Positions 29,880-40,032 of a stretch of 64,000 nt of DNA are shown piece after piece. How positions within the stretch are numbered: position 1 is the first letter of the stretch; each line of letters begins with the position of its first letter. Both the position numbers and the translations under genes were made by a program. The stretch spans positions 310,001 through 374,000 of the forward strand of contig NZ_FWFV01000002.1 of NCBI RefSeq assembly GCF_900172315.1, in the 5' to 3' direction. This DNA is from Palleronia marisminoris (GTDB taxonomy: Bacteria; Pseudomonadota; Alphaproteobacteria; Rhodobacterales; Rhodobacteraceae). The notes beneath the pieces are model-generated. The model saw only the letters and a program-made list of their open reading frames with translations. It had not been told where the DNA came from and ran no database searches.

Positions 29880-29911
29880 GGGGGCGGTCCAGCGGGCCGC
29901 CCCTTTTCTTT
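29880..29911 (+). terminator. Intrinsic terminator after groEL
   Basis: GGGGCGGTCC at 29881-29890 pairs with GGGCCGCCCC at 29894-29903 (one G-T wobble) around a three-base loop, then TTTTCTTT at 29904-29911. It lies 25 bases past the groEL stop. Confidence 0.9.
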
Positions 29912-29960
29912 GGCGTGTGCGGGACCTAAATTCCTGCATTCCTCATTCGGACCATCTGCC

Positions 29961-30542
29961 ATGTTCAGGACACTTGCCCTCGCCACCGTATTCGCAGCCG
30001 TCTCGGCCACGGCCCAGGCGGCCCCGTGCGACTACCGCCCCACGCAGCTCGCGGCCATGGCGGCGAGCAGCCTGTCGAACGGCGCGACCACGGGTGTGGC
30101 GCGCGATGTGGGGCACTACGCCCTGCTCCACCCCGGAACGACCGCGTCTGCAGCCAGCACGGCTGCGGGAGCGCTGGCCGGTGCGACCGCCCAGATCGGC
30201 ACCGTCGGCGCGATCCTGATGGCGCCCGTAACGCTGACCGTGGGCTCGGTCGCGGCGGCCGGCGGCGCATTGTTCGAGGGCGCCTGCTATTTCCAGGTCG
30301 AGCGCATCACCGAACCCGAGCAGGTCCGGCAGGTGCTGGCCGATGTGGCCGCCAATGACCCCCGCGCCACGCTGGTCCCCGCAAGCGAGGGCGAGTCGCT
30401 CGAGTTGAATATCGATGGCGAGGTGGAAAGCTACGACCTCGCGCGGCTCTACATCGTGGATGGCCGACTGAAGCATCGCGACCGCCTCCGTAACACCGAC
30501 CTCGGCCCGATCGTCCTGGTCGCCCCCGAAGCCGCAGAGTGA
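29961..30542 (+). CDS. Hypothetical exported protein
   Basis: A 193-residue protein with a signal peptide (LALATVFAAVSATAQA). The mature part has an Ala/Gly-rich, moderately hydrophobic stretch of about 60 residues (about 60-120) that could insert in a membrane, then a hydrophilic C-terminal domain with YFQVERITEPEQVRQVL. I do not recognise a family. The ATG at 29961 gives a clean signal peptide. Its stop overlaps the region where the next gene could start. Confidence 0.6.
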   Translation: MFRTLALATVFAAVSATAQAAPCDYRPTQLAAMAASSLSNGATTGVARDVGHYALLHPGTTASAASTAAGALAGATAQIGTVGAILMAPVTLTVGSVAAAGGALFEGACYFQVERITEPEQVRQVLADVAANDPRATLVPASEGESLELNIDGEVESYDLARLYIVDGRLKHRDRLRNTDLGPIVLVAPEAAE

Positions 30543-30580
30543 GGCTTGCGCCGGGCCACCGGCCCGGCCACCTTCGCGGG

Positions 30581-31030
30581 GTGCAGATTCGCGAGATCCA
30601 TAAGGGCGAACGGCCTGAGATGCGGGCCGTCATTGAAGCCGCCTTCGACCGTGCGCGCGAGGCCGAACTGATCGACCGCCTCTATGCGGACGGCCTTGTC
30701 CTGTGCACGCTGGTCGCGGTCGAGGACGGTCGGATCATCGGGCAAGCCACTCTGTCGCGCATGGCTCGGCCGTCTAACTGGGCGTGCCTCGCCCCGCTCT
30801 CGGTCCGGCCCGAGGCACAGGGCCGCGGCATCGGCGATCGGCTAGCCAAGGCCGCCGCAACGTCCGAGCACGCCGAGGCGGTCGTCGTCCTGGGCGATCC
30901 GGGCTTCTACACCCGCCACGGCTTCCTTCCTGCGCCCCGCGGCCTGACCTCGCCCTATCCCGTCACCCACACGCTGGTCGCGGGACGAGCCGCGGCGGTC
31001 GCTCTCGACTATCCGGCCGCCTTCGGGTGA
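30581..31030 (+). CDS. GNAT family N-acetyltransferase
   Basis: A 149-residue acetyltransferase. The acetyl-CoA-binding motif A is LSVRPEAQGRGIGDRLAKAA, following the beta-strand LVAVEDGRIIGQATLS; GDPGFYTRHGFLPA is the typical motif B region of the YhbS-like subgroup. Substrate is unknown. I use the GTG at 30581, which gives VQIREIHKGERP; an earlier GTG at 30539 adds 14 unconserved residues. The stop overlaps the following GTG start. Confidence 0.83.
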   Translation: MQIREIHKGERPEMRAVIEAAFDRAREAELIDRLYADGLVLCTLVAVEDGRIIGQATLSRMARPSNWACLAPLSVRPEAQGRGIGDRLAKAAATSEHAEAVVVLGDPGFYTRHGFLPAPRGLTSPYPVTHTLVAGRAAAVALDYPAAFG

Positions 31031-31863
31031 AGACCGTTCTGCTGACCCTGCTGGTCATGTGCGCCTTCGCGGCGAACTCGGTGCTGAACCGCGCGGCGGT
31101 CGGGGCTGGACATATCGGCTCGATGGATTTCGCCGCGCTGCGCCTCGTTTCGGGCGCCGCCGTGCTGGGGGTGCTGGCGAGCGTCTCTGGCGGGCGGCGG
31201 TGGCTGGGCGCGTTCCGGGCGGTGAATGTCGGGGCGTTGGCGCTGTATATGCTGGCCTTCTCGCTCGCCTACCGCGCGCTTCCCGCCGGAGCCGGTGCGT
31301 TGATCCTGTTCGGGACCGTGCAGATCACCATGTTCGGCGGCGCCGTGTCGGGCGGCGAGGCGGTTCCGTGGCAACGCTGGATCGGGGCGGCGCTGGCACT
31401 GCTGGGGCTAGGCTGGATGTTCCTGCCCGGCACCGGGGGCCTTCCGCTGCCGGCCACAATCGCGATGGCCGCAGCGGGGATCGGGTGGGGCGTCTACTCG
31501 CTACGGGGACGCGCTGGTGGTCCCCCGATCGACACCACCGCGGCGAGCTTCCTCGGCGCCGTGCCGCTTGCCCTGGTCGCGTGGGCACTCGCGCCCGACG
31601 CGGCGCTGAACGGCACCGGGGTGATGCTGGCGATCCTTTCGGGGGCGGCGACCTCGGGCCTGGGGTATGCATTGTGGTACAGTGTCCTGCCCGCGCTCGG
31701 CGCGACGCGGGCCGCACTGTGGCAATTGACGGTGCCGGTGATCGCGGTCGTCGGAGGCGTCGCGCTTCTGGGCGAGGCGGTGACGGCGCGGCTGGTCCTC
31801 TCCTGCGCGCTGGTTGTCGGAGGCGTCGCCTTCGGCCTCGCCGCCCCACGCCGGCAGACGTGA
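31027..31863 (+). CDS. EamA/DMT-superfamily permease
   Basis: A 278-residue membrane protein with about ten transmembrane helices in two EamA halves (about 1-130 and 140-275). FAANSVLNRAAVG at the start and YALWYSVLPALGATRAAL with VPVIAVVGGVALLGEAV near the end are standard drug/metabolite transporter features. Substrate unknown. The GTG at 31027 overlaps the acetyltransferase stop by four bases. Confidence 0.85.
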   Translation: MKTVLLTLLVMCAFAANSVLNRAAVGAGHIGSMDFAALRLVSGAAVLGVLASVSGGRRWLGAFRAVNVGALALYMLAFSLAYRALPAGAGALILFGTVQITMFGGAVSGGEAVPWQRWIGAALALLGLGWMFLPGTGGLPLPATIAMAAAGIGWGVYSLRGRAGGPPIDTTAASFLGAVPLALVAWALAPDAALNGTGVMLAILSGAATSGLGYALWYSVLPALGATRAALWQLTVPVIAVVGGVALLGEAVTARLVLSCALVVGGVAFGLAAPRRQT

Positions 31864-31899
31864 ATGGCGTTCGCGGCAGGGCTCGCTAGAACGCTGCGC

Positions 31900-32586
31900 A
31901 TGGCCCGAATTCTTCTCGTCCTTCTCCTGCTCTCGCCCTTGCCCGCCCGCGCGGCCGACTGTGTCGTGCTGCTGCACGGGCTTGCGCGCTCGTCCCTGTC
32001 GATGGAAATCATGGCGGAGGCCCTGCAGGAGGCCGGCTTCGCCACCGCCAACTCGAACTACGACTCGACCGACGCGCCCATCGCCGAACTGGTCGAACGA
32101 GCCGTGTCCCCCGCCGTGAAGACCTGCGGTGACGCGCGGGTGCATTTCGTCACGCACAGCATGGGCGGCATCCTTGTGCGCGCGTGGCTGCAGGACCACC
32201 GCCCGGTCGACATGGGCCGCGTCGTCATGCTTGCCCCGCCCAATCACGGGACCGAGCTGGTGGACGCCTTCGGGGACCTCGCCCCGTTCGAATGGATCAA
32301 CGGGCCGGCGGGGCTGCAGCTCGGGACCGGCCCCGGCAGCGTCCCGAACCAGCTGGGCCTGCCCCGGTTCGAGCTGGGGGTGATCGCCGGGAACCGCTCG
32401 TACAACCCACTCTACTCGTCGATCATCGACGGGCCGGATGACGGCAAGGTCTCGGTCGACAGCGCGCAGATCGAGGGGATGGACGATTTCATCGTTCTGC
32501 CGGTCTCGCACACGTTCATGATGGTGCGCCCGGCAGTGATCGAGCAGGTCGTCGCCTTCCTGCGGACCGGCGCCTTCACCCGTTAG
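31900..32586 (+). CDS. Exported alpha/beta hydrolase (lipase-like)
   Basis: A 228-residue secreted esterase or lipase. After the signal peptide ([18 protein letters not shown]) comes [12 protein letters not shown], the oxyanion-hole HG motif; the nucleophile Ser is in [21 protein letters not shown] is a family landmark; the catalytic His is probably in [10 protein letters not shown]. Physiological substrate unknown. The ATG at 31900 gives a compact signal peptide; an in-frame ATG at 31864 immediately after the permease stop would add 12 residues. It converges with purK and the stops overlap. Confidence 0.8.
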   Translation: MARILLVLLLLSPLPARAADCVVLLHGLARSSLSMEIMAEALQEAGFATANSNYDSTDAPIAELVERAVSPAVKTCGDARVHFVTHSMGGILVRAWLQDHRPVDMGRVVMLAPPNHGTELVDAFGDLAPFEWINGPAGLQLGTGPGSVPNQLGLPRFELGVIAGNRSYNPLYSSIIDGPDDGKVSVDSAQIEGMDDFIVLPVSHTFMMVRPAVIEQVVAFLRTGAFTR

Positions 32587-33647
32587 CGCAGCCGGTTCAC
32601 GTGGCCCATCTTGCGGCCGGGCCGCGTCTCGGCCTTGCCGTAGAGGTGCAGCGCCGCCCCCGGCTCGGCCCCGATCTGCGGGATGCGGTCCACGTCGTCG
32701 CCGATCAGGTTTTCCATCTGGGTGTCCGAGTGCCGCTTGCCGTCGCCCAACGGCCAGCCCGCCACGGCACGGACATGCTGTTCGAACTGGTCGATCACGC
32801 AGCCGTTCTGCGTCCAGTGCCCCGAGTTGTGGACCCGCGGCGCAATCTCGTTCACGATGAGGCCACCATCGGTCACGAACAGCTCGACCCCCAGCACGCC
32901 GACATAATCCAGCGCCGTCAGGATGCGCGACGCGATCAGCACCGCATCCGTGGCCAGCGCATGAGAGACCCCGGCCGGCACCGTGGTGCGGCGCAGGATG
33001 CCGTCTTCGTGGACGTTTTCACCGGGATCGAAGCAGGCCACGCGCCCGTCGAGGCCGCGGGCGCCGATCACGCTGATCTCCTTGGTGAAAGGCACGAACC
33101 CTTCGAGGATCGCCGGCGCGCCCTCGAGCGAGGCAAGCGCCTGCTCGGCCGCGGTCGCGTCGGCGATGCGTGCCTGACCCTTGCCGTCATAGCCGAAGCG
33201 CCGGGTCTTGAGGATCGCGGGCGTGCCGATGCGATCCAGCGCGTCGCCCAGCGCAGCGGCGTCCGCAATGTCGGCGAAGGGCGCCACGGCAAGGCCCAGT
33301 TCCGACAGCCACGTCTTTTCCGTCAGCCGGTCCTGGCTGACCCGCAGCGCCTCGCGGTTCGGGCGGATCGGGCGATGCGCCTCGAGGATGTCGAGCGCGG
33401 CAGTGGGGATGTTCTCGAATTCGTAGGTCACGACGTCGACGCCCTGCGCGAAGGAGATCAACGCAGCCTCGTCGGTGAAGGCGGCAGCAGTATGGTGGCA
33501 GGCGACCTCTGCCGCGGGGGGCGTCTCGGACGGTTCGAAGATGTGAACGCGCAGGCCAAGCCGGCCGGCAGCGACGGCCAGCATCCGGCCAAGCTGCCCA
33601 CCGCCAAGGATGCCGATGGTCGATCCGGGGGGAAGCGGCTCAGTCAT
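32583..33647 (-). CDS. purK: 5-(carboxyamino)imidazole ribonucleotide synthase
   Basis: A 354-residue ATP-grasp enzyme forming N5-CAIR from AIR, bicarbonate and ATP in purine synthesis. [13 protein letters not shown] opens the preATP-grasp fold; [14 protein letters not shown] is the ATP-binding loop; EISVIGAR and [24 protein letters not shown] are catalytic-site landmarks. It overlaps the end of purE by eight bases, so the pair is translationally coupled. Confidence 0.96.
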   Translation of the reverse strand: MTEPLPPGSTIGILGGGQLGRMLAVAAGRLGLRVHIFEPSETPPAAEVACHHTAAAFTDEAALISFAQGVDVVTYEFENIPTAALDILEAHRPIRPNREALRVSQDRLTEKTWLSELGLAVAPFADIADAAALGDALDRIGTPAILKTRRFGYDGKGQARIADATAAEQALASLEGAPAILEGFVPFTKEISVIGARGLDGRVACFDPGENVHEDGILRRTTVPAGVSHALATDAVLIASRILTALDYVGVLGVELFVTDGGLIVNEIAPRVHNSGHWTQNGCVIDQFEQHVRAVAGWPLGDGKRHSDTQMENLIGDDVDRIPQIGAEPGAALHLYGKAETRPGRKMGHVNRLR

Positions 33648-34116
33648 CGATGGGCTCCTCGGGGATGGATGCGGACAGGTCGGCGCGCCAACGGTCGAGC
33701 CGCTCGGCCAGCGCGGGGTCGCACAGCGCGAGGATCTGCGCCGCCATCAGCCCCGCGTTCGCAGCCCCGCCGATCGCCATGGTCGCGACCGGATAGCCGC
33801 GGGGCATCTGGACGATCGAATAGAGCGAATCCACGCCCGACAGCGCCTTGGTCTGAACCGGCACTCCGATGACCGGCACCCGGGTCTTCGACGCCATCAT
33901 CCCCGGAAGATGCGCAGCGCCCCCTGCTCCGGCGACAATCGCCTTCAGGCCGCGTTCGACTGCGGTCTTGCCGTAGTCCCACAGGCGATCCGGGGTTCGA
34001 TGAGCCGACACGATGCGCGCCTCGTAGCTTATGCCCAGCTCGTCGAGGATGTCGGCCGCCGCCTTCATCGTCGGCCAGTCGGACTGGCTGCCCATGATGA
34101 TGCCCACATCCGCCAT
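33640..34116 (-). CDS. purE: N5-CAIR mutase
   Basis: A 158-residue class I Pur[13 protein letters not shown] is the substrate-binding N-terminal motif, [13 protein letters not shown] holds the catalytic His, and [14 protein letters not shown] and [16 protein letters not shown] follow. It converts N5-CAIR to CAIR. The ATG at 34116 (MADVGIIMG) is the family start. purK follows with overlap. Confidence 0.97.
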   Translation of the reverse strand: MADVGIIMGSQSDWPTMKAAADILDELGISYEARIVSAHRTPDRLWDYGKTAVERGLKAIVAGAGGAAHLPGMMASKTRVPVIGVPVQTKALSGVDSLYSIVQMPRGYPVATMAIGGAANAGLMAAQILALCDPALAERLDRWRADLSASIPEEPIDD

Positions 34117-34174
34117 GCCGATGCTCCCTGCGGTTTCGCGCGGGACCATAGGCAGGCGCGCGGGCGGGGGCAAC

Positions 34175-34405
34175 TCAGGCGATGATGTCGGGCAGCAGGC
34201 GATCCTCGATATCGGCGATCCGGTCCTTCAACTGCAGCTTGCGCCGCTTGAGCCGCTGGAGGGTCAGCATGTCGCCGCGCCCCGCCTCGTGCAGGGCCCG
34301 CACGGCCTCGTCGAGATCGCGATGCTCGCTCTTGAGCACCTCGAGCCTCACGCGAAGCATCTCGGCGTCTTCCATCCGGTGGTGGTCAAGCGAGGCGTCA
34401 TCCAT
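34175..34405 (-). CDS. YdcH family (DUF465) small coiled-coil protein
   Basis: A 76-residue helical protein of the DUF465/YdcH family. The heptad-like [19 protein letters not shown] and [17 protein letters not shown] with an LPD ending are typical. Function is unknown. The ATG at 34405 is preferred; a GTG at 34420 adds five residues. It is upstream of purEK on the same strand. Confidence 0.85.
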   Translation of the reverse strand: MDDASLDHHRMEDAEMLRVRLEVLKSEHRDLDEAVRALHEAGRGDMLTLQRLKRRKLQLKDRIADIEDRLLPDIIA

Positions 34406-34552
34406 GTTCGTTTCATGCACCGCCCGGGCGCGTCTCGCAAGTCTGGCGAAGATCTTGTGTCAACGAGGTCCTAACACCATATTCTATCCCAAGCGGTTGC
34501 CGGAACGGGACCGCGGACAGTGCACAGTCGCTTTAAGATGAAGGACGTGTCG

Positions 34553-34978
34553 ATGACGAAACTCGCCCTGGGGGCACACCCCTTCCTGCTCGGCTTCGAC
34601 GAGCTCGAGCGCCTGGTGGAACGCACCGCGAAATCCGATAGCGGGGGCTATCCGCCCTACAACATCGAACAGACCGGCGAATCGGCTTACCGCATCACGC
34701 TTGCCGTGGCGGGCTTCAGCGAGGGGGATCTCTCCATCACGGTCGAGGATCGCCAACTGGTCATCCGCGGCCGCATCGCGGCGAGCGAAGATCAGCGGGT
34801 CTTCCTCCACCGCGGGATCGCGGCGCGCCAGTTCCAGCGCAGCTTCGTGCTGGCCGATGGCGTCGAAGTCGCCCGCGCCCACATGGAGAACGGCCTTCTT
34901 CACATCGATCTGACGAAAGCTCTGCCCGAGAGCGTCGTCCGGACGATCAGCATAACAAGAGGTGGGGACCAAGAATGA
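34553..34978 (+). CDS. Small heat-shock protein (Hsp20/IbpA-like)
   Basis: A 141-residue alpha-crystallin-domain holdase. PFLLGFDELERLVER is the IbpA-type N-terminus; the core has YPPYNIEQTGESAYRITLAV, GDLSITVEDRQLVIRG and FLHRGIAARQFQRSF; ENGLLHIDLTKALPE is the conserved end. GAAGGA precedes the ATG. The stop overlaps the start of the DUF1150 gene (ATGA), a pairing usual in Rhodobacteraceae. Confidence 0.94.
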   Translation: MTKLALGAHPFLLGFDELERLVERTAKSDSGGYPPYNIEQTGESAYRITLAVAGFSEGDLSITVEDRQLVIRGRIAASEDQRVFLHRGIAARQFQRSFVLADGVEVARAHMENGLLHIDLTKALPESVVRTISITRGGDQE

Positions 34979-35202
34979 TTGAGACCTTCGAGAACGTCAT
35001 CCGCACGCCGGAAAACATCGTCTACGTCCGGCCGGTCGCGATCAGCGACCTGCCCGAGGAAATCCAGGAGCAGGCGCAGGGCCTGCACGAGCTCTACGCC
35101 GTCCATAACGGCGAGGGCGAGCGCCTCGCGCTGGTCAAGGACCGCAAGCTTGCCTTTGTGGTGGCGCGCCAGAACGACATGGCGCCGGTCTCGGTCCACT
35201 GA
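34975..35202 (+). CDS. DUF1150 family protein
   Basis: A 75-residue protein, ENIVYVRPVAISDLPEEIQ then LYAVHNGEGERLALVKDRK and VVARQNDMAPVSVH, matching DUF1150. It is translationally coupled to the Hsp20 gene, and I infer a role in the same stress response. An intrinsic terminator follows. Confidence 0.9.
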   Translation: MIETFENVIRTPENIVYVRPVAISDLPEEIQEQAQGLHELYAVHNGEGERLALVKDRKLAFVVARQNDMAPVSVH

Positions 35203-35209
35203 ACCCAAG

Positions 35210-35235
35210 GCCCCGCGGACACCCGCGGGGCTTTT
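35210..35235 (+). terminator. Intrinsic terminator after DUF1150
   Basis: GCCCCGCGG at 35210-35218 pairs with CCGCGGGGC at 35223-35231 around a four-base loop and is followed by TTTT. It ends the Hsp20-DUF1150 operon eight bases after the stop codon. Confidence 0.9.
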
Positions 35236-35321
35236 CGCGTCCGCCCCGGGCATCGGCCCTAGGCGCAGGCGTCGCGGGGTGGCACAGAGTGCGGGAACCT
35301 TTGCCCAAGTCCCGGACCGCC

Positions 35322-36200
35322 ATGACCCAGATCATCGAAGCCCTCTCCGACATCTCCGACGATTACGACGCGCTGTTCTGCGATCTGTGGGGATGCCTGC
35401 ATGACGGTATCGACGCGTTCCCCGAGGCGGTCGCGGCCCTTCAGGCCTACCGCGAACGCGGCGGCATGGTAGTGCTTCTGACGAACGCCCCCCGCCCCCG
35501 CGCCGAGGTTGCCGAGCAGATCGCGAAGTTCGGCGTGCCCGAAGACGCATGGGACACGATCGCGACCTCTGGCGACGCGGCGCGGGTGGCGCTGTTCACC
35601 GGGTCGGTTGGCTCGACCGTCTTCCATATCGGGGAACCCAAGGACGAGGGCTTCTTCGAGCCGCTCGCCATCATCGACGATCCGGTCGAGATCACGCGGA
35701 CCAAGGACCTGTCGCAGGCCACGGGCGTTGTCTGCACCGGGCCGTTCGATCCTACCGCAGACCCGTCGACGCTGCGCCCGATCCTGCTCGAGGCCAAGAC
35801 CCGCGGCCTGCCGATGCTGAACGCGAACCCCGATATCGTGGTGGATCGTGGCGGCGCGCGCGAGTTCTGCGGCGGCGCGGTCGCGCAGCTTTACGAGCAG
35901 ATGGGCGGCACCGTACACGCCTTCGGCAAGCCGCATCCCCCGGTCTACGACATGGCCCGGCGTCGCCTCTCCGAGGCCGGCGGGAGCGATATTTCGGAGG
36001 GCCGGATCCTTGCCGTGGGCGACGGTATCCTCACGGATGTGAAAGGGGCGATCGGCGAAGGGATCGACTCTCTCTTCGTCACGGGTGGCCTCGCCGCCGC
36101 CGAGATCCACCAGGACGGGACCCCGGATCAGGCGCGCCTCGACGCTTTCATCGGGAAGGAAGGGCTGTCGCCCACTTATGCCATCGGCATGTTGCGCTAG
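35322..36200 (+). CDS. TIGR01459 family HAD hydrolase
   Basis: A 292-residue HAD phosphatase of subclass IIA. The nucleophile region is DALFCDLWGCLHDG (DxWG instead of DxDG, as in TIGR01459), motif II VVLLTNAPRPR, motif III around FGKPHPPVYD and motif IV AVGDGILTDVKGA. TIGR01459 proteins are common in alphaproteobacteria; sugar-phosphate substrates are suspected. The ATG at 35322 lacks an obvious Shine-Dalgarno site. Confidence 0.86.
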   Translation: MTQIIEALSDISDDYDALFCDLWGCLHDGIDAFPEAVAALQAYRERGGMVVLLTNAPRPRAEVAEQIAKFGVPEDAWDTIATSGDAARVALFTGSVGSTVFHIGEPKDEGFFEPLAIIDDPVEITRTKDLSQATGVVCTGPFDPTADPSTLRPILLEAKTRGLPMLNANPDIVVDRGGAREFCGGAVAQLYEQMGGTVHAFGKPHPPVYDMARRRLSEAGGSDISEGRILAVGDGILTDVKGAIGEGIDSLFVTGGLAAAEIHQDGTPDQARLDAFIGKEGLSPTYAIGMLR

Positions 36201-36308
36201 CGAAAGAAACAGCGGAACCTTTCTGCAGCTGCGAAGTAATTTACTTGCGATGCACGAAGACCGGGTGATAGCAAGTTGCGCACTGAAGCAATATCGATGG
36301 AGGTCGGC

Positions 36309-36755
36309 ATGCTCGACGCAACCGATGGCAAGGGTCCCGTCTATATCGAGGACATGACCGTGGGCATGACGCGGCACCTCGACAAGACGGTGACCGACCG
36401 CGACATCGAGCTGTTCGCCGAGGTGTCCGAGGACCGCAACCCGGTCCACCTGAACGATGCCTATGCCAAGACCACCATGTTCGAGGGACGCATCGCCCAC
36501 GGGATGCTGACCGCGGCCCTGATCTCGGCCGTCGTGGGCGAGCGGCTGCCGGGCCACGGCACCGTGTACCTGCGGCAGGACATGGCCTTCCTCGCGCCCG
36601 TCCGCCCCGGCGACACGGTCCGCGCCGAGGTCGAGGTGCTGGCCATTGACACCCGCAAGCGACGCGTGACCCTATCCACCCGCTGCCGCGTGGGCGACAC
36701 CGTGGTGCTGCGCGGCGAGGCGCTGGTTCTCGCCCCTTCGCGCGCGGCAGGCTGA
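36309..36755 (+). CDS. MaoC-like (R)-hydratase
   Basis: A 148-residue hot-dog fold enzyme. The hydratase-2 motif is FAEVSEDRNPVHLNDAYAK with the catalytic Asp and His, followed by FEGRIAHGMLTAALIS. It hydrates trans-2-enoyl-CoA, feeding (R)-3-hydroxyacyl-CoA to PHA or related pathways. GGAGG at 36299-36303 supports the ATG at 36309 over earlier in-frame starts. Confidence 0.9.
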   Translation: MLDATDGKGPVYIEDMTVGMTRHLDKTVTDRDIELFAEVSEDRNPVHLNDAYAKTTMFEGRIAHGMLTAALISAVVGERLPGHGTVYLRQDMAFLAPVRPGDTVRAEVEVLAIDTRKRRVTLSTRCRVGDTVVLRGEALVLAPSRAAG

Positions 36756-36793
36756 CACTTGCAGGCGCGCGGGCGCGAGGCTACGTCGCGCCC

Positions 36794-37726
36794 ATGCGCA
36801 TACTCCGCAGCCACGCCGATCTGACGGCCGACGACCGAAATGCCTCGGCCGCCATCGGTAATTTCGATGGCGTGCACCGGGGCCATCAAGCCGTTCTGCA
36901 GCTTGCGAGGACCGAGGCGGAAACCCGCAGCGTCCCGCTTGGTGTCGTCACGTTCGAGCCGCACCCCCGCGAGGTCTTCGCCCCCGACGCCCCGCCCTTC
37001 CGCCTGACGAACGCCGAGACCAAGGCGCATCGGCTCGCCCGTCTCGGCGTCGACCGCCTCTACGAGTTGTCCTTCGACAGTGCCCTGTCCTCCCTCACCC
37101 CCGAGGCTTTCGCGCAGGACGTGCTGGCCGACGGGCTTGGCCTGTCGCACGTGGTGATCGGCGCGGACTTCCGCTTCGGCAAGGGCCGCGCCGGGGATGC
37201 CGCGATGCTGCGCGATTTCGGCGCGCGCATGGGCTTCGACGTCACCGTGGCCGAGCTTCTGGCGACCGGCGACGAACGCATCAGCTCGACCCGCATCCGC
37301 GAGGCGCTGAGCGCCGGAGAGCCCGCCCGCGCGGCCGAGATGCTGGGCCACCTGCACCGCATCGATGGCCCCGTGATCCATGGCGAAAAGCGCGGCCGCC
37401 TGCTGGGCTACCCGACCGCGAACATGTCGATGGAGGGGCTGCACCTGCCCAAGTTCGGCGTCTATGCCGTCACCGTCGACGTGCTGTCGGGCGCCAAGGC
37501 CGGGCGCTACAGCGGCGTGTCGTCGCTGGGCGTGCGCCCGATGTTCGGCGAGAATACCCCGAACCTCGAGACCTTCATCTTCGACTTCGACGGCGACCTC
37601 TACGACACGCACCTGTCGGTCGGCCTCGTGTCCTTCCTGCGTGGCGAGGCGCGGTTCGACACGCTCGACGCGCTGATCGAGCAGATGGACCGCGACAGCA
37701 GCCAGGCCCGCGAGATCCTCGCATGA
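36794..37726 (+). CDS. ribF: Bifunctional riboflavin kinase / FAD synthetase
   Basis: A 310-residue enzyme making FMN and FAD. The N-terminal adenylyltransferase has [16 protein letters not shown] and [28 protein letters not shown] links to the C-terminal kinase domain with [17 protein letters not shown] and [15 protein letters not shown]. Full length. The stop overlaps the YcgN start by four bases. Confidence 0.96.
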   Translation: MRILRSHADLTADDRNASAAIGNFDGVHRGHQAVLQLARTEAETRSVPLGVVTFEPHPREVFAPDAPPFRLTNAETKAHRLARLGVDRLYELSFDSALSSLTPEAFAQDVLADGLGLSHVVIGADFRFGKGRAGDAAMLRDFGARMGFDVTVAELLATGDERISSTRIREALSAGEPARAAEMLGHLHRIDGPVIHGEKRGRLLGYPTANMSMEGLHLPKFGVYAVTVDVLSGAKAGRYSGVSSLGVRPMFGENTPNLETFIFDFDGDLYDTHLSVGLVSFLRGEARFDTLDALIEQMDRDSSQAREILA

Positions 37727-38196
37727 AGAAGGACCCGATCCGCCGCCAGGTCGGCCGCTCCCGCTTCTGGGAGCGGTTCCCCCTCGATCAGCTGTCCAAC
37801 GCGGAATGGGAGGCGCTGTGCGACGGCTGCGGGAAATGCTGCCTCAACAAGCTCGAGGACGAGGACACGGGCGAGGTCGCGCTGACCTGCGTGTCCTGTC
37901 GCCTGTTCGACGACGCAAGCTGCCGCTGCGCGCAATACGACATCCGCAAGCAGTTCGTGCCCGAATGCGTCCAGCTTTCCCCCGACCGCATGGACGAGGT
38001 CAGCTATTGGCTGCCGCAGACCTGCGCCTATCGCCTGCTGCACGAGGGTCGGCCGCTATACCACTGGCACCCGCTGATCTCGGGCGACCCCGAGACGGTG
38101 CACGAGGCCGGCGTCTCGGCCCGCGGCATCACGATCCCCGAGTTCGAAGTCGACGAGGAGGATTTGGAGGACCACATCATCGAGGAACCCACCTGA
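37723..38196 (+). CDS. YcgN family cysteine-cluster protein (UPF0260)
   Basis: A 157-residue protein with the UPF0260 cysteine set: [31 protein letters not shown], and [11 protein letters not shown]. The Cys pattern suggests a metal or Fe-S site. Function unknown. It overlaps ribF upstream and the aldolase gene downstream by one base, indicating a tight operon. Confidence 0.9.
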   Translation: MKKDPIRRQVGRSRFWERFPLDQLSNAEWEALCDGCGKCCLNKLEDEDTGEVALTCVSCRLFDDASCRCAQYDIRKQFVPECVQLSPDRMDEVSYWLPQTCAYRLLHEGRPLYHWHPLISGDPETVHEAGVSARGITIPEFEVDEEDLEDHIIEEPT

Positions 38197-39233
38197 TGCA
38201 TTTCGCCTCGGACAATTCCGGCCCGGCCCACCCAAAGGTAATCGAGGCGTTGGTTGCCGCGAACGACGGCTACACCATGCCCTACGGCGCCGAACCCGCC
38301 ATGCAGGCGGTGCGCGAGCGGCTGCGCGACCTCTTCGGCGCGCCCGACGCGGCCGTTTATCTGGTCGCCACGGGCACCGCGACGAATTCGCTGCTGCTCG
38401 CCGCCATGTCCCGCCCTTGGCAGGCGATCTACTGCTCGGAAGTCGCCCATATCGAAGAGGACGAGTGCGGCGCGCCCGAGTTCTTCACCGACGGCAGCAA
38501 GCTGGCCCTGATCGACGCGCCCAACGCGATGATGACCCCCGAGGCCCTGCGCGCGCGGATCGACGACACTGCACAGGGCGTCGTCCATGGTGTGCAGCGC
38601 GGACCGGTCTCGATCACCACGGTGACCGAGCGGGGCACCGTCTATTCGCTCGACCAACTGCACGCCTTGACGGGGGTTGCCGCGGAATTCGGGCTGCCGG
38701 TCCACATGGACGGAGCGCGTTTTGCCAATGCTGCGGCCTCTCTCGGCTGTGCCGCGCGCGACATGACCCGGGGCGTCACGGCGCTGAGCTTCGGGGGCAC
38801 CAAGAACGGGCTTCTGGGCGTCGAGGCGGCGGTGATCTTCGACCCGGAACTCGCGTGGGAGTTCGAGCTGCGACGCAAGCGCGCCGGGCACCTGTTCTCG
38901 AAGCATCGGTTCCTGTCGGCGCAGATGGGAGCCTATCTCGAAGGCGACCTGTGGCTCGACATGGCAGGCCAGGCGAACGCGGCCGCCGCGCGGCTGGTCG
39001 CGGGGCTCAAGCGCATCCCGGAGGCGACGGTACTGCACACCGTCGATGCGAACATGGTCTATGCCGCCTTCCCTCGCGCCGCACATCGGCGCCTGCGGGA
39101 GGCTGGCGCGCAGTTCTACTCCATCGGCTCCCTCGATGGGCCGGGCGACGAGGCGGTCGCGGGTCGCCTGGTCTGCGACTGGTCCGCCACCGACGCGAAT
39201 ACCGACCGGTTCCTCGACATCCTCGCCGGTTGA
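38196..39233 (+). CDS. Low-specificity L-threonine aldolase family protein
   Basis: A 345-residue fold type I PLP enzyme. FASDNSGPAHPKV is the N-terminal signature; YGAEPAMQAV, VATGTATNSLLL and the PLP Lys in SFGGTKNGLLG are intact; HMDGARFANAAA is the Asp-containing cofactor motif. It cleaves threonine and similar beta-hydroxy amino acids to glycine and an aldehyde. The ATG overlaps the YcgN stop (TGATG). Confidence 0.91.
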   Translation: MHFASDNSGPAHPKVIEALVAANDGYTMPYGAEPAMQAVRERLRDLFGAPDAAVYLVATGTATNSLLLAAMSRPWQAIYCSEVAHIEEDECGAPEFFTDGSKLALIDAPNAMMTPEALRARIDDTAQGVVHGVQRGPVSITTVTERGTVYSLDQLHALTGVAAEFGLPVHMDGARFANAAASLGCAARDMTRGVTALSFGGTKNGLLGVEAAVIFDPELAWEFELRRKRAGHLFSKHRFLSAQMGAYLEGDLWLDMAGQANAAAARLVAGLKRIPEATVLHTVDANMVYAAFPRAAHRRLREAGAQFYSIGSLDGPGDEAVAGRLVCDWSATDANTDRFLDILAG

Positions 39234-39237
39234 GGCG

Positions 39238-40032
39238 TCACGCGGCGCGGAGGTGCGCTTGCACCAGCGACGCAACCTCCTTCGGGTGCGTGATCGGCGC
39301 CATGTGTCCCGCGCCGGGCACCACCGCGTCCCTAACATCCGGCAAGCGCCGTGAAAGCGTGTCGAAGATCGCCGGGATCACGGGGTGGCTCCGCCCGCCG
39401 CGGATCAGCAGGGTGGGGGCGGTCACCGCTTCGAGCCGCCCCGGTCCGAGCAGGCCGTTCGCATCCTCGTCAAGCGCCGGAGCGGTGGCGGCAACGAGGT
39501 GGATCCGGTCGGTCATCGCCTTCCGCATCGGCTGCGGGAGCGTGTCCCATGACTGCGACGCCCCCCAGATCCCGGTGAAGGCGCGGGTTGCAGCCTCGCG
39601 CTCGCCCTTGGCGATGGCCTCCATGATCGCCGCATGATCCTGCCGGTATTCGTCATGGGCCTCGTCGCCGGCGGCCGCGGCGAACAGGACCGGCTCGATC
39701 AGCACCACGCGGCGGACGAGGTCGGGGCGTCGCACCATCAGCGACAGGGCGACGACGGCGCCGAGCGAATGGCCGACGATGTCGCAGGGGCCGTCGCAGA
39801 AGGTCTCGGCCACATCGGTTGCGCGCGCGACATAGTCGCCGGACCCGTGCCAATCGGCGCTCTGACCGTGTCCGGGCAGGCTGATCGCGACCGAGGGATC
39901 GTCCAACCGCTCCATCACCGGTCTGAGCGACCGGGCCGAGGCCAGCGAGCAGTGCAGGAGCAGGGCCGGACGCGGCCCCTCGCCGACTTCGATCCAGTGC
40001 GTGTCGATCCCTGCCCGCGTCTCGCTAGGCAT
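39238..40032 (-). CDS. Alpha/beta hydrolase
   Basis: A 264-residue hydrolase. The oxyanion segment is [13 protein letters not shown], the nucleophile Ser is in [13 protein letters not shown], and the catalytic His is in [24 protein letters not shown] is typical. Substrate unknown. Its start overlaps the end of the isomerase gene by eight bases, so the two are probably one operon. Confidence 0.85.
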   Translation of the reverse strand: MPSETRAGIDTHWIEVGEGPRPALLLHCSLASARSLRPVMERLDDPSVAISLPGHGQSADWHGSGDYVARATDVAETFCDGPCDIVGHSLGAVVALSLMVRRPDLVRRVVLIEPVLFAAAAGDEAHDEYRQDHAAIMEAIAKGEREAATRAFTGIWGASQSWDTLPQPMRKAMTDRIHLVAATAPALDEDANGLLGPGRLEAVTAPTLLIRGGRSHPVIPAIFDTLSRRLPDVRDAVVPGAGHMAPITHPKEVASLVQAHLRAA